This document shows positions 51,681 to 61,008 of a stretch of DNA of 64,000 nt, piece by piece (within the stretch, counting starts at the first letter, position 1; each line of letters starts with the position of its first letter). Location of the stretch: NCBI RefSeq assembly GCF_947495725.1, contig NZ_CANLZZ010000003.1:304341-368340 (forward strand), written 5' to 3'. Position numbers and translations under genes: made by a program. This DNA is from an uncultured Lutibacter sp. (lineage in GTDB: Bacteria; Bacteroidota; Bacteroidia; Flavobacteriales; Flavobacteriaceae). The notes under the pieces are model-generated. The model did no database searches, had not been told where the DNA came from, and worked only from the letters and a program-made list of their open reading frames with translations.

Positions 51681-54047
51681 ATGGCAAAAAAACAAAAAAC
51701 AGTATCTAAAACTAATAAAACACCTCGTTTTCAAGGTATTAAATTGTTCTTTGAAAATAGACAAACCCAAACAATAATAGGTTCCTTTATTGTTTTGTTT
51801 TCTATTTTTATGGTAATTTCATTTTTATCTTATTTCTTTAATTGGAAAGATGATCAAAGTCAATTACAAAGTTTTACAGATAAAAACATCTCCGTAAAAA
51901 ACTTACTAGGAAAAATTGGAGCTAGTATAAGTCACTTTTTTATTTATAATGGCTTTGGAGTATCTTCAATTTACATTCCTATATTATTGTTTTTGTCTGG
52001 AACAGCAATTTTCTTAAAAGGTAATTTAAAAAAAGTTAAAAATTATTGGGGTTGGGGAATTTTAGCAATGATTTGGCTAGCAGTGTTTTTAGGATTTTTT
52101 AGTAATAAAAATTCTCTATTACCCGGTGTTATTGGCTATGAAATTAATAATTATTTACAACAATTCTTAGGGAAAACAGGACTCCTTCTTGTATTATTAT
52201 TTTTATTAATCTCTTATTTAGTAATTCGATTTAGATTTACACCTGAAAAAATAAAAAGTTTTATACCTGCTAAAAAAGAAAAGCAAATAGTAAAAGATGT
52301 AGCATCAACTGAAACCATAGAAAAAAATAATCTTACAACTGAAGTTGTAATCGAAAAAAAAGAACCAAAGCTTGAAACTAAAATTGACCTTCCAACAGAT
52401 TCCATAAAAAAGGAAACAATTATAGAAGAACCAAAAATCACAACAAAAGAAGCTAAACCTAGTGTAGCCATTGATGTTGAACAAGTGGTAGAAGAAAAAC
52501 ATGTAGAAGAAAACCTTTCAAGTAAATTGGTTAAAGATTTTGGAGAATTTGATCATACGCTTGAACTTGGAAATTACAAATTTCCAACTCTAAATTTACT
52601 TAGAGATTACGACGAAAGTATTTCAATAGATCAAGAAGAGTTAGAGGCTCATAAAAATAGAATTGTTGAAACATTAAACAATTATAATATTGGAATATCT
52701 CGTATTAAAGCAACAGTTGGACCAACCGTAACTTTATACGAAATTGTACCAGATGCAGGTATTAGAATATCTAAAATAAAAAATTTAGAAGACGATATTG
52801 CACTATCACTTGCTGCCATGGGAATTAGAATTATAGCTCCAATTCCGGGAAAAGGCACTATTGGTATTGAAGTTCCAAATAAAAAAGCAACAATGGTTTC
52901 GATGAAATCGGTAATTTCATCGGCAAAATTCCAAAATTCAGAAATGGAATTACCAATTGCATTAGGAAAAACTATTTCAAACGAAACGTTTGTAGTTGAT
53001 CTAGCAAAAATGCCTCATCTACTTATGGCAGGTGCTACCGGACAAGGAAAATCTGTAGGATTAAATGCTGTTTTAACATCTTTACTATATAAAAAACACC
53101 CAGCTGAAGTTAAATTTGTTTTAGTGGACCCTAAAAAAGTAGAATTAACATTATTTAATCATATTGAACGTCATTATTTAGCTAAATTACCCGATACTGA
53201 AGAAGCTATAATAACTGATACAACAAAAGTTATTAATACACTTAATTCTTTGTGTATTGAAATGGATGCCCGTTACGATCTTTTAAAAACTGCAATGGTA
53301 CGTAACATAAAGGAATACAATGCAAAGTTTAAAGCTCGAAAATTAAACCCTGAAAATGGTCATAAATATTTACCTTACATAGTTTTAGTAATTGACGAAT
53401 TTGCCGATTTAATTATGACGGCAGGTAAAGAAGTAGAAACGCCTATTGCTCGTTTAGCACAATTAGCCAGAGCTATTGGAATACATTTAATAGTTGCAAC
53501 CCAAAGACCTTCTGTAAATGTTATTACAGGTATTATAAAGGCTAACTTCCCGGCTAGAGCTGCATTTAGAGTTACATCTAAAATAGATTCTAGAACAATT
53601 TTGGACGGACCTGGAGCTGACCAATTAATTGGTAAAGGTGATATGTTATTTTCTGGAGGAAATGATATTATTCGATTACAATGTGCCTTTGTTGACACTC
53701 CTGAAGTTGAAAAAATTACAGATTTTATTGGCTCTCAAAGAGCTTATCCAAATGCATATTTATTACCCGAATATAATGGTGAAGAAGTTGGCACAAGTCT
53801 TGATATAGATATTAGCGAAAGAGATGTTTTGTTTAGAGATGCTGCCTTGGTAATTGTACATGCACAACAAGGATCAGCCTCTTTATTACAACGAAAATTG
53901 AAATTAGGATACAACAGAGCTGGTAGGTTAATTGATCAATTGGAAGCAGCTGGAATAGTTGGTCCTTTTGAAGGAAGTAAAGCTAGACAAGTTTTGGTTC
54001 CTGACGAAATGGCTCTGAATTTATTATTAGACGGAGAAAAACAATAA
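51681..54047 (+). CDS. ftsK: DNA translocase FtsK/SpoIIIE
   Basis: Septal DNA pump that moves chromosome ends into daughter cells and activates XerCD at dif. The 788 residues have four N-terminal membrane helices (about 30-180) and a short Lys/Glu-rich linker (about 190-290). The RecA-like motor has Walker A MAGATGQGKSVGLNAV (about 449-464), Walker B VLVIDEFADLIM (about 570), IHLIVATQRPSVNVITG and SRTILDGPGADQLIGKGDML. The C-terminal gamma winged-helix domain (RKLKLGYNRAGRLIDQLEAA) binds KOPS-like sequences. The linker is far shorter than in E. coli. A lolA-like gene follows after 21 bp. Confidence 0.95.
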   Translation: MAKKQKTVSKTNKTPRFQGIKLFFENRQTQTIIGSFIVLFSIFMVISFLSYFFNWKDDQSQLQSFTDKNISVKNLLGKIGASISHFFIYNGFGVSSIYIPILLFLSGTAIFLKGNLKKVKNYWGWGILAMIWLAVFLGFFSNKNSLLPGVIGYEINNYLQQFLGKTGLLLVLLFLLISYLVIRFRFTPEKIKSFIPAKKEKQIVKDVASTETIEKNNLTTEVVIEKKEPKLETKIDLPTDSIKKETIIEEPKITTKEAKPSVAIDVEQVVEEKHVEENLSSKLVKDFGEFDHTLELGNYKFPTLNLLRDYDESISIDQEELEAHKNRIVETLNNYNIGISRIKATVGPTVTLYEIVPDAGIRISKIKNLEDDIALSLAAMGIRIIAPIPGKGTIGIEVPNKKATMVSMKSVISSAKFQNSEMELPIALGKTISNETFVVDLAKMPHLLMAGATGQGKSVGLNAVLTSLLYKKHPAEVKFVLVDPKKVELTLFNHIERHYLAKLPDTEEAIITDTTKVINTLNSLCIEMDARYDLLKTAMVRNIKEYNAKFKARKLNPENGHKYLPYIVLVIDEFADLIMTAGKEVETPIARLAQLARAIGIHLIVATQRPSVNVITGIIKANFPARAAFRVTSKIDSRTILDGPGADQLIGKGDMLFSGGNDIIRLQCAFVDTPEVEKITDFIGSQRAYPNAYLLPEYNGEEVGTSLDIDISERDVLFRDAALVIVHAQQGSASLLQRKLKLGYNRAGRLIDQLEAAGIVGPFEGSKARQVLVPDEMALNLLLDGEKQ

Positions 54048-54068
54048 AGATTAAAGTATAAAAATACA

Positions 54069-54722
54069 ATGAAAAAATTATTAATAGTTATAGTTATTAC
54101 AGTTTTTAATATTGCAATCTATGGCCAAGATGAAAATGATGCTAAAAAGCTTTTAGATGAAGTAGCTCAAAAAGTTGAAGGTTATGACAACATATATTTA
54201 GAATTTAATCATCGATTAGATAATGATGACGCAGATGTACACCAAGAAACAATGGGTAAAGTAACCTTAAAAGGCGATTTATACCATTTAAAATATATGG
54301 GTACCGAACAAATTTTTGATGGTAAAAAAACCTATTTAATAATTCATGAGGATGAAGAAGTGATTATTCAAAACGCTAATAATGAAGAAGATGCAACAAT
54401 AACCCCATCAAAAATGTTTTCATTTTATAAAAATGGATTTACATACGAAATGGGTGATTTAAAAACCATAAAAGGAATAAAAATTCAATATGTTAAATTA
54501 ATTCCTATTGATAGCAATTCAGAAACACTACATGTTATGGTTGGAATTGATATTAAAACAAAGCATATTTTTAACATTATCGAAACCGGTGAAAATAAGA
54601 CTGTTACCACTCTAGAAGTAAGATCTTTCAAAACAAATCAACCTATCTCGGAAAAGCTCTTTATCTTTGACGATGCAAAATACAAAGATCAAAAAAAATA
54701 TACGATCTCTGAGCCAAACTAA
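54069..54722 (+). CDS. LolA-like outer-membrane lipoprotein carrier protein
   Basis: Periplasmic chaperone that moves lipoproteins from LolCDE to the outer membrane. The 217-residue precursor has signal peptide MKKLLIVIVITVFNIAIYGQ. The LolA-type half-barrel pattern follows: AKKLLDEVAQKVEGYDNIYL, TMGKVTLKGDLYHLKYMGTE, FDGKKTYLIIHEDEEVIIQN, and IDIKTKHIFNIIETGENKTV near the C-terminus. Overall similarity is low, as is usual in Bacteroidota, but order and length fit. It sits between ftsK and an LptF/G permease gene (5 bp), a typical flavobacterial envelope cluster. Confidence 0.85.
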   Translation: MKKLLIVIVITVFNIAIYGQDENDAKKLLDEVAQKVEGYDNIYLEFNHRLDNDDADVHQETMGKVTLKGDLYHLKYMGTEQIFDGKKTYLIIHEDEEVIIQNANNEEDATITPSKMFSFYKNGFTYEMGDLKTIKGIKIQYVKLIPIDSNSETLHVMVGIDIKTKHIFNIIETGENKTVTTLEVRSFKTNQPISEKLFIFDDAKYKDQKKYTISEPN

Positions 54723-54727
54723 TAGCA

Positions 54728-56173
54728 TTGAAAATATTTGATAAATACATTTTAAAAAGCTTTGTTCAGCCATTTTTAGCCACATTTTTTGTGGTTCTTT
54801 TTGTTTTGGTTATGCAATCATTATGGCTTGCTTTTGACGAAATTGCAGGGAAAGGAATAGACATATTTTTTATTCTTAAATTCCTTGGTTACTTAGCTTT
54901 AATATTAACTCCTACTGCTCTACCTATTGGAATATTATTATCATCAATTATGGCTTTAGGTAATTTAGCTGAAAATTATGAATTTGCAGCTATAAAATCG
55001 GCAGGAATTTCTTTAAACAGGGTAATTAGACCACTTGTAATTTTAACCATATTATTAAGCGGACTAAACTTTATCTTTTTAAATAATATTTATCCTTGGG
55101 CAACTTTAAAGCAAAAGAACCTATATCTTAATATGAAAAAGAAAAAACCAGCACTTGCGCTGGTTCCTGGTGCCTTTAATACGGAAATACCAAGTTTTAA
55201 CATTAAGTTTGATGAAAAATATGGAGAAGAAGAAAATCTTTTAAAAAAAGTTCAAATAGCTGACTTAACTTCCTCTCAAGGTAAAGTTAAAATCATTACA
55301 GCAGAAAAAGGTGAAATTTCAACCGAAGAAGGAAGTAAATATATGACACTTACACTTCAAAACGGAAATTATTATGAAGAGCATGTGAATAGATCAATGT
55401 CTTCAAATGATAGGAAAAAAATGCCTGCTTCTGCAGCAAAATTTGATACCTATACAATAAATATAGACATATCGGCTTTTAATGACGATAAAGACTTGGA
55501 TAAAGAAGATATAAAGCAACATCACGGAATGTTAAGTATTCATCAGTTGGATTCAATTTCAAAAGTTGAAAAGGAAGATTTTGATAAGTATATAGAGGAA
55601 CGTGCAAACAATTTATATTTAATGACTAAAGCAAAAAAGTTGTATAAATATCCCGATTCTCTTGTTGATCAGAATTTAAAACCTGAAATATTAGATAATT
55701 TTAACACCTCAAATAAAAGTATAATTGTTAGAGATGCTACCACAAATATTAACAGGTCAATTGATAGAATTAAAAATCAGAAACAAAAATTTAAGGATCG
55801 AAGAAAGCGACTAAATTTATATGATTATGAATATAATTATCGAATTTCATTTTCATTAGCCTGTTTGGTTTTATTTTTTATAGGTGCTCCTTTAGGTTCA
55901 ATAATAAGAAAAGGTGGTTTTGGGTTGCCAATGATTATGGCAATCACTATTTTCGTAATCTACTTTTTTATATCTCAGTTTGGGAAAAATTTATCAGAAG
56001 AAAGCGCAATATCCAGTACCTTAGGTAGTTGGATTTCAACTATAATATTATTACCTTTTGGAATATTATTAACTAGAAGAGCTACAAAAGGAATGGGAAT
56101 TTTTAACATAGATTCTCTTTTAGAAAATATTAAAAAGTTTTTTAATCGATTTAAAACAATCAAATTAAAATGA
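54728..56173 (+). CDS. LptF/LptG-family LPS-export permease
   Basis: Inner-membrane permease of the LptBFG transporter that extracts lipopolysaccharide. The 481 residues have three N-terminal helices (KYILKSFVQPFLATFFVVLF, then LILTPTALPIGILLSSIMAL). A large periplasmic jellyroll and a helical insert (about 130-365) come next, then three C-terminal helices (ISFSLACLVLFFIGAPLGSI onward). GNLAENYEFAAIKSAGIS (about 78-95) is the coupling-helix motif. The start is TTG at 54728, giving MKIFDKYILKSF as in relatives. It overlaps ribB by 4 bp (ATGA). Confidence 0.9.
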   Translation: MKIFDKYILKSFVQPFLATFFVVLFVLVMQSLWLAFDEIAGKGIDIFFILKFLGYLALILTPTALPIGILLSSIMALGNLAENYEFAAIKSAGISLNRVIRPLVILTILLSGLNFIFLNNIYPWATLKQKNLYLNMKKKKPALALVPGAFNTEIPSFNIKFDEKYGEEENLLKKVQIADLTSSQGKVKIITAEKGEISTEEGSKYMTLTLQNGNYYEEHVNRSMSSNDRKKMPASAAKFDTYTINIDISAFNDDKDLDKEDIKQHHGMLSIHQLDSISKVEKEDFDKYIEERANNLYLMTKAKKLYKYPDSLVDQNLKPEILDNFNTSNKSIIVRDATTNINRSIDRIKNQKQKFKDRRKRLNLYDYEYNYRISFSLACLVLFFIGAPLGSIIRKGGFGLPMIMAITIFVIYFFISQFGKNLSEESAISSTLGSWISTIILLPFGILLTRRATKGMGIFNIDSLLENIKKFFNRFKTIKLK

Positions 56174-57312
56174 AAGATTCGACAAACAACATAAAACTAA
56201 ATACAATTACAGAAGCTATTGAATCTATTAAAAATGGTGAAGTTGTTATAGTTGTTGACGATGAAAATAGAGAAAATGAAGGTGATTTTGTAGCGGCGGC
56301 CGATATGGTAACTCCTGAAATGATCAACTTTATGGCAACCAAAGGAAGAGGGCTAATTTGCACTCCTATTACAGAAAGTAGATGTAAAGAACTTAATTTG
56401 GATTTAATGGTGGGTGTTAATACTGATCCACTGGGAACAGCTTTTACGGTTTCAATTGATTACCATGGTAAAGGAGTAACTACGGGAATTTCTGCACACG
56501 ATAGAGCAATTACAGTGAAATCGTTAACAGATCCCAATACAAAACCTCATAATTTAAGTAGACCTGGACATATTTTTCCATTAAAAGCACGAGAAGGTGG
56601 TGTATTAAGAAGAACCGGACATACTGAAGCAGTTATTGATTTGGCTAGATTAGCGGGTTTGCAACCAGCTGGAGTTATTGTTGAAATAATGAATGAAGAT
56701 GGAACAATGGCGCGTCTTCCTCAACTGATTAAAATTGCGAAAGAGCACAATTTAAAAATTATTTCAATTGAAAAATTGGTAGAATATCGTATGCAACACG
56801 ATTCATTGATAGAACTTTCAGAAGATTTTAACATTGATACGCGTTTTGGTGAATATAGATTAAGAGCGTATAAACAAACTACAAATAATCAAGTTCACCT
56901 AGCATTAACAAAAGGCACCTGGAATACCAACGAAAAAGTATTGGTTAAAGTAAATTCAACATTGGTAAATAATGATATATTAGGAACCTTAACCAAAAAT
57001 CCAGACGATAAATTAAAAGGAGTTTTTGACGCAATCAATAAAGAAGGAAAAGGTGCTGTTGTATTTATTAACCAAGAAAATCAATCTTTTAACTTATTGT
57101 CTCGTTTAGAAATATTAAAAGAATCTCAAGAAAAAAAAGAGCCTTATACTCCAAATTTAAAAATGGATGAAAAGGATTTTGGTATTGGTGCTCAAATATT
57201 ACATGATTTGGGTATAAAAAAACTTAAAGTTTTATCTAATGCAGATACCTATAGAAAAAGAGTTGGAATGACAGGTTATGGAATTGAAATAATCGAATAT
57301 GTAAACTACTAA
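56170..57312 (+). CDS. ribB: 3,4-Dihydroxy-2-butanone-4-phosphate synthase with degenerate GTP cyclohydrolase II domain (RibBA)
   Basis: A 380-residue riboflavin-pathway protein. The DHBP synthase half (about 10-215) is intact: VVDDENRENEGDFVAAADM, RGRGLICTPI-type KGRGLICTPITESRC, ISAHDRAITVKSL and REGGVLRRTGHTEAVIDLAR. The C-terminal half aligns with GTP cyclohydrolase II but lacks its catalytic features. The zinc motif expected as CLTGDxxGSxRCDCG reads LVNNDILGTLTKNPDD (about 263-278), with none of the three Cys, and QEGRGIGL reads QENQSFNL. Only ribulose-5-phosphate conversion is expected, so GTP cyclohydrolase II must be encoded elsewhere. It overlaps lptF/G by 4 bp. Confidence 0.92.
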   Translation: MKDSTNNIKLNTITEAIESIKNGEVVIVVDDENRENEGDFVAAADMVTPEMINFMATKGRGLICTPITESRCKELNLDLMVGVNTDPLGTAFTVSIDYHGKGVTTGISAHDRAITVKSLTDPNTKPHNLSRPGHIFPLKAREGGVLRRTGHTEAVIDLARLAGLQPAGVIVEIMNEDGTMARLPQLIKIAKEHNLKIISIEKLVEYRMQHDSLIELSEDFNIDTRFGEYRLRAYKQTTNNQVHLALTKGTWNTNEKVLVKVNSTLVNNDILGTLTKNPDDKLKGVFDAINKEGKGAVVFINQENQSFNLLSRLEILKESQEKKEPYTPNLKMDEKDFGIGAQILHDLGIKKLKVLSNADTYRKRVGMTGYGIEIIEYVNY

Positions 57313-57328
57313 TAATAAATAAAATGCA

Positions 57329-58042
57329 ATGAAAAATATAGTTTTACTTTGCATTTGTTCAATAATTTTTGTTAACTGTAAACAAGAAATTAAGCATCAA
57401 CAAAAAAAAGCAATTGTTAGTTTAAAAAGCGAGTTTTTTATTAATGGCTTTATTGATAATTTAAATACCAATAAAGTTTATTTAAATAAAATAATTGAAA
57501 ATTCTACATTTGTTATCGACTCTTCAATTGTAAAAAACAACGAATTTATTTTTAAAGGATTTGTTGAATATCCCGAACGATTTGCAATAAGTTTTGAGGG
57601 TTATTCAACAAAGTCTATATTAATTATTGAAAACACAAATTTTTCAATAAAAATAGATGGTAATAAGCTGCAAGACCCTATTATAGATGGATCTGAATTA
57701 AATAAAAAATTGCAAGAATATAAGTTAACTTCAAAAAATATTTTTAAAAAAATTGAATATTTGTTTCCTCAAATTCAAAAATATAGATTAGAAAATGATG
57801 CGCAAAAGCTTTCTGAAATTAGTGAGAAAATGAAAAATATTGAACAAGAACACACTAATTTTAGTTACAATTTTATCTTAAAAAATAGTGATTCTTATAT
57901 TGCTCCAATGTTACTAAGAGATCAATTAAAAACAACCCCAATTGATACAATTAAAATAATAAAAACTTTTGAAAAATTTTCAAACTCCGTTAAATTGTCA
58001 CCCGATTCACAAATAATAATACATCAATTAAACTTACATTAA
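57329..58042 (+). CDS. DUF4369-type lipoprotein
   Basis: A 237-residue lipoprotein (lipobox IFVNC, Cys about 17). After a Lys-rich stretch comes a DUF4369-like beta domain (FFINGFIDNLNTNKVYLNKI, then FVIDSSIVKNNEFIFKGFVE and YPERFAISFEGYS) and a helical region (about 125-200). In Bacteroidota this domain usually precedes a thioredoxin-like TlpA domain, but the protein stops without one and has no CxxC. It may be a stand-alone envelope protein. It follows ribB by 16 bp and overlaps pepE tail to tail by 9 bp. Confidence 0.8.
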   Translation: MKNIVLLCICSIIFVNCKQEIKHQQKKAIVSLKSEFFINGFIDNLNTNKVYLNKIIENSTFVIDSSIVKNNEFIFKGFVEYPERFAISFEGYSTKSILIIENTNFSIKIDGNKLQDPIIDGSELNKKLQEYKLTSKNIFKKIEYLFPQIQKYRLENDAQKLSEISEKMKNIEQEHTNFSYNFILKNSDSYIAPMLLRDQLKTTPIDTIKIIKTFEKFSNSVKLSPDSQIIIHQLNLH

Positions 58043-58741
58043 AAAGTTTAAGTTTGTTTCGCTAGGTAATTCTTTCGCTTGTTTCCCTTTTAGAAATAAC
58101 CGTGCATCTAAAGAACCTTTTAAAACTACGTTACTACCATTAACTAACAGCCAACTTCCTTCACGTAATCCTAAAACAGGAATATCATTTAATGTGTGAA
58201 ATTCATTAATTCTAGTTTCTCTGGTTTCTCCCATATGAGTAGAACTAGGATCTGGATCTAAATAATGTGGGTTTATATTAAAATTAATAAAACCTAAAGC
58301 TTTAAAACTTGGCGGATAAACAATAGGCATGTCATTGGTATTATTTACTGTTAAACCAGTTATATTACTACCTGCACTTGTTCCAAAATAAGGAGTTCCG
58401 TTTTCTACAACATTTTTAAGAGCCCCAATAATCTTAGTATCATACAATTGCTTTACCAACAAAAAAGTATTTCCACCTCCAGTAAATATACCTTTTGCAT
58501 TATTTATGGCTTCAATAGGATTCTTATATTCATGTATACCAATAATTTTAATTCCTATTTTATTAAAAGCCGTATTTGCTATTTCCGTGTACTTTTCATG
58601 AGAAATACCACTTGGTCTAGCGTATGGAATAAATAATATTTCTTTAACCCCTTTAAAAAAAATTGATAATTCCGGTAAAATATATTCTAAATATTCTTTT
58701 CCATGAACTGTTGATGTACTTGCTATAATTAATTTTTTCAT
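58034..58741 (-). CDS. pepE: Peptidase E (alpha-aspartyl dipeptidase, S51)
   Basis: Cytoplasmic serine peptidase cleaving N-terminal Asp-X dipeptides. The 235 residues show IFTGGGNTFLLVKQL (about 89-103), the nucleophile in YFGTSAGSNITG (Ser about 123), INFNINPHYLDPDPSSTHMG with the active-site His, and GLREGSWLLVNG. Length and motif order match E. coli PepE (229). It is a single gene on the minus strand. Confidence 0.92.
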   Translation of the reverse strand: MKKLIIASTSTVHGKEYLEYILPELSIFFKGVKEILFIPYARPSGISHEKYTEIANTAFNKIGIKIIGIHEYKNPIEAINNAKGIFTGGGNTFLLVKQLYDTKIIGALKNVVENGTPYFGTSAGSNITGLTVNNTNDMPIVYPPSFKALGFINFNINPHYLDPDPSSTHMGETRETRINEFHTLNDIPVLGLREGSWLLVNGSNVVLKGSLDARLFLKGKQAKELPSETNLNFLM

Positions 58742-58844
58742 TATTATACAGTTTTATTAAATATACTATTTTTCTTATTAATTAACATAAGTTTACAAAA
58801 GCATTAATACTCTTTTAAGATTTCAAAAACGAACTTTGTTTATA

Positions 58845-59630
58845 ATGAAATCCAAACTTTTAAACCTTACCCTTTTAATCCTTATTTCTTCCAAATCCTT
58901 TGCGCAAGAAGAACCCACTATAATTCATGGTAGAATTCAAAACATAATTAACAAACCTTTAAGTGACATACATGTTATAAATTTAAACAATAAACAAGGA
59001 ACAATAAGTAACTTAAATGGTACTTTTGAAATTGTTGCAAATGAAAATGATGTAATACTTTTTTCATCAATACAATATCATAATAAAAAAGTAATAATTT
59101 CAAATAATATTTTACAATTAAAGCATTTTAATATTGAACTACTTCCTTTAGTTAATGAATTAGAAGAAGTATATTTACATGGCTTAACTGGAAGTTTAAA
59201 TTTGGATTTTAAAAAAGTTCCAAAGGATACCATTCCAAAACATACGTTTTCATATAATTACGAAGACGTAAGAAAACTAGGAGATGATTTTAATATTGAA
59301 TTAAATAAACCTCCAGATGCCGAAGCTTTAGTAAATCCTATATTAATGAATGGAGTTGGTGCAAGTGTTTCTATTCCTAATTATCAATTAATTGCTGAAC
59401 AAAAACAAAAAAGAGAATTAAAACAAAAAAAATCCTTTCCAATTCAACTAAAAAAGGAATTAGGAACTGATTATTTTGTAAATTTATTAAAAATACCACC
59501 TGATGAAATATTTATATTTATTGATTACTGTGAACCTTATAATATATTAGAAAAGTACTATAACAATAAAGTATTAGAAGTTATTGAAATCTTAAAAAAA
59601 CAAAGTATTGCTTACAATGAAAAAAAATAA
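58845..59630 (+). CDS. Secreted carboxypeptidase-D-regulatory-like protein (copy 1)
   Basis: A 261-residue exported protein. The start is ATG 58845 (MKSKLLNLTLLILISSKSFA, a signal peptide); a TTG three codons upstream is less likely. The N-terminal domain is a CarboxypepD_reg-like beta sandwich: IIHGRIQNIINKPLSDIHVI, NNKQGTISNLNGTFEI and DVILFSSIQYHNKKVII. This module usually precedes TonB-dependent receptors, but no plug or barrel follows. The C-terminal half is charged and ends in FIFIDYCEPYNILEKYYNNK, shared with the next gene. It overlaps that gene by 14 bp. Function is unknown. Confidence 0.8.
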   Translation: MKSKLLNLTLLILISSKSFAQEEPTIIHGRIQNIINKPLSDIHVINLNNKQGTISNLNGTFEIVANENDVILFSSIQYHNKKVIISNNILQLKHFNIELLPLVNELEEVYLHGLTGSLNLDFKKVPKDTIPKHTFSYNYEDVRKLGDDFNIELNKPPDAEALVNPILMNGVGASVSIPNYQLIAEQKQKRELKQKKSFPIQLKKELGTDYFVNLLKIPPDEIFIFIDYCEPYNILEKYYNNKVLEVIEILKKQSIAYNEKK

Positions 59631-60402
59631 CTACTTAATTGTTTTGTTTTTAGCGCTAGTAATTTATTCTGGACCAAAAGTAAGGTGTCAAGAAAACAGT
59701 ATTAAATTACAAGGAATTGTTAAAAGTGATTCTATTTTATTAAAGGATGTTAACATTATTAACAAAACAAATAAAACAGGATCTTCAAGCAATACATTTG
59801 GCGAATTTGAAATTAATGCTTCTGAAGGAGATTCAATTTTATTTTCTTCTATTGGATATTCTAAAAGAATAATAAAAATTTCCAAAACACATATAAAGAA
59901 TAAAAAAATTGTAGTTTGGCTCGAAGAGGGTTTTAATGAATTAGATGAAATAACTTTAGGTCAACATTTAAAATTTGACACAAGTAAAATTTTCGTTCAT
60001 AAAAATATGACAATTGATAAAGATATTGGGAATTCAGTTGAGCCTCCAAGTGTTAGAAAATATGTAGACCCAATAGGAAATAGTTCCAACGGTATAAGTA
60101 TTATTGGGTTAATTTTTAAAGTTACCGATGAACTTTTTCTTAAAAAAGGGAGACTTGAAAGAAAACTTAATAAACGAGAGTTAAAACAAAAAGTGAAAGA
60201 TCAACAGCTATTTATAAACACTATTGTAAACACATATAACCAATCATTTTTTATAAACGAATTAAATATAAATTCGAACAAAATTTATATTTTTATTGAT
60301 TATTGTGAACAAAATGGCTTAGCCAACCTTTACGATTCCAACGAATTTGTGATAAAAAACTTCTTAATTAAACAAGCAAATTTATTTAACTCAATAAAAT
60401 AA
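59617..60402 (+). CDS. Secreted carboxypeptidase-D-regulatory-like protein (copy 2)
   Basis: A 261-residue paralogue of the preceding gene, of exactly the same length, starting at ATG 59617 (MKKNNYLIVLFLALVIYSGP, signal peptide). It shares the N-terminal sandwich (IKLQGIVKSDSILLKDVNII, GEFEINASEGDSILFSSIGY), a mid-region with RKLNKRELKQKVKDQQLF, and the C-terminal IYIFIDYCEQNGLANLYDSN. Between these the sequences have diverged greatly, so the duplication is old. The 14-bp overlap implies coupled translation; the two proteins may act together. Confidence 0.8.
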   Translation: MKKNNYLIVLFLALVIYSGPKVRCQENSIKLQGIVKSDSILLKDVNIINKTNKTGSSSNTFGEFEINASEGDSILFSSIGYSKRIIKISKTHIKNKKIVVWLEEGFNELDEITLGQHLKFDTSKIFVHKNMTIDKDIGNSVEPPSVRKYVDPIGNSSNGISIIGLIFKVTDELFLKKGRLERKLNKRELKQKVKDQQLFINTIVNTYNQSFFINELNINSNKIYIFIDYCEQNGLANLYDSNEFVIKNFLIKQANLFNSIK

Positions 60403-60446
60403 ATAATTGGAATGAATTTTGTTAATTTGAATACAAACTACAAAAA

Positions 60447-60944
60447 ATGAAATTTAAAAAACTGCTTCTCTTTATTTTCATCATTCCTTTAGTTTCATTT
60501 ACTTTACATAAATATTATATTAGTTTATGCGAGATAGATTATATTGAAAATAAACAAACCATTCAAATTACTATGGGATTGTTTATTGATGACATTGAAT
60601 TTACTTTAAATAAAGATAACAATACTGAGCTATACCTTGCTACTAATGAAGAAATTGAGTCAATTGACGAAATTTATGAATCCTATTTAAATAACAATTT
60701 TATTATTATTGTAAATAATGAACAATTACCTTATCAATTTATAGGTAAAGAATATGACGATGATTTGGTTCGCTTTTATTTAGAAATTTCAGATGTACCA
60801 AAACTTAACTCTATAGAAGTTAAAAACACTTGTTTAATTAGAGATTTTAACGATCAACAAAATATTATTAAAATAAATGCAAACAAAAAGCAAAAGACAT
60901 TTTATTTGGATAATAAAACTGATAAAGGTTTGTTAAAATTTTAA
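60447..60944 (+). CDS. DUF6702-type protein
   Basis: A 165-residue protein with an N-terminal signal or anchor (MKFKKLLLFIFIIPLVSFTL). It is followed by HKYYISLCEIDYIENKQTIQ and ITMGLFIDDIEFTLN, a pattern I associate with the DUF6702 family, which is usually encoded just before M1 metallopeptidases in Flavobacteriia. It has no catalytic motif. The M1 gene begins 64 bp downstream on the same strand. It may be a periplasmic partner of that peptidase, but the role is unknown. Confidence 0.75.
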   Translation: MKFKKLLLFIFIIPLVSFTLHKYYISLCEIDYIENKQTIQITMGLFIDDIEFTLNKDNNTELYLATNEEIESIDEIYESYLNNNFIIIVNNEQLPYQFIGKEYDDDLVRFYLEISDVPKLNSIEVKNTCLIRDFNDQQNIIKINANKKQKTFYLDNKTDKGLLKF

Positions 60945-61008
60945 CTCTAATTAACATTTTTTGTTAATTTTATTTATTTTGGAGGCTTAATCCAATTTTT
61001 AAAATTTT

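Noticed and set aside
55140..55175. GC-containing inverted repeat (accagcacttgcgctggt) resembling a terminator
   Set aside because: It lies inside the lptF/G coding sequence, which stays open on both sides, and there is no T run.
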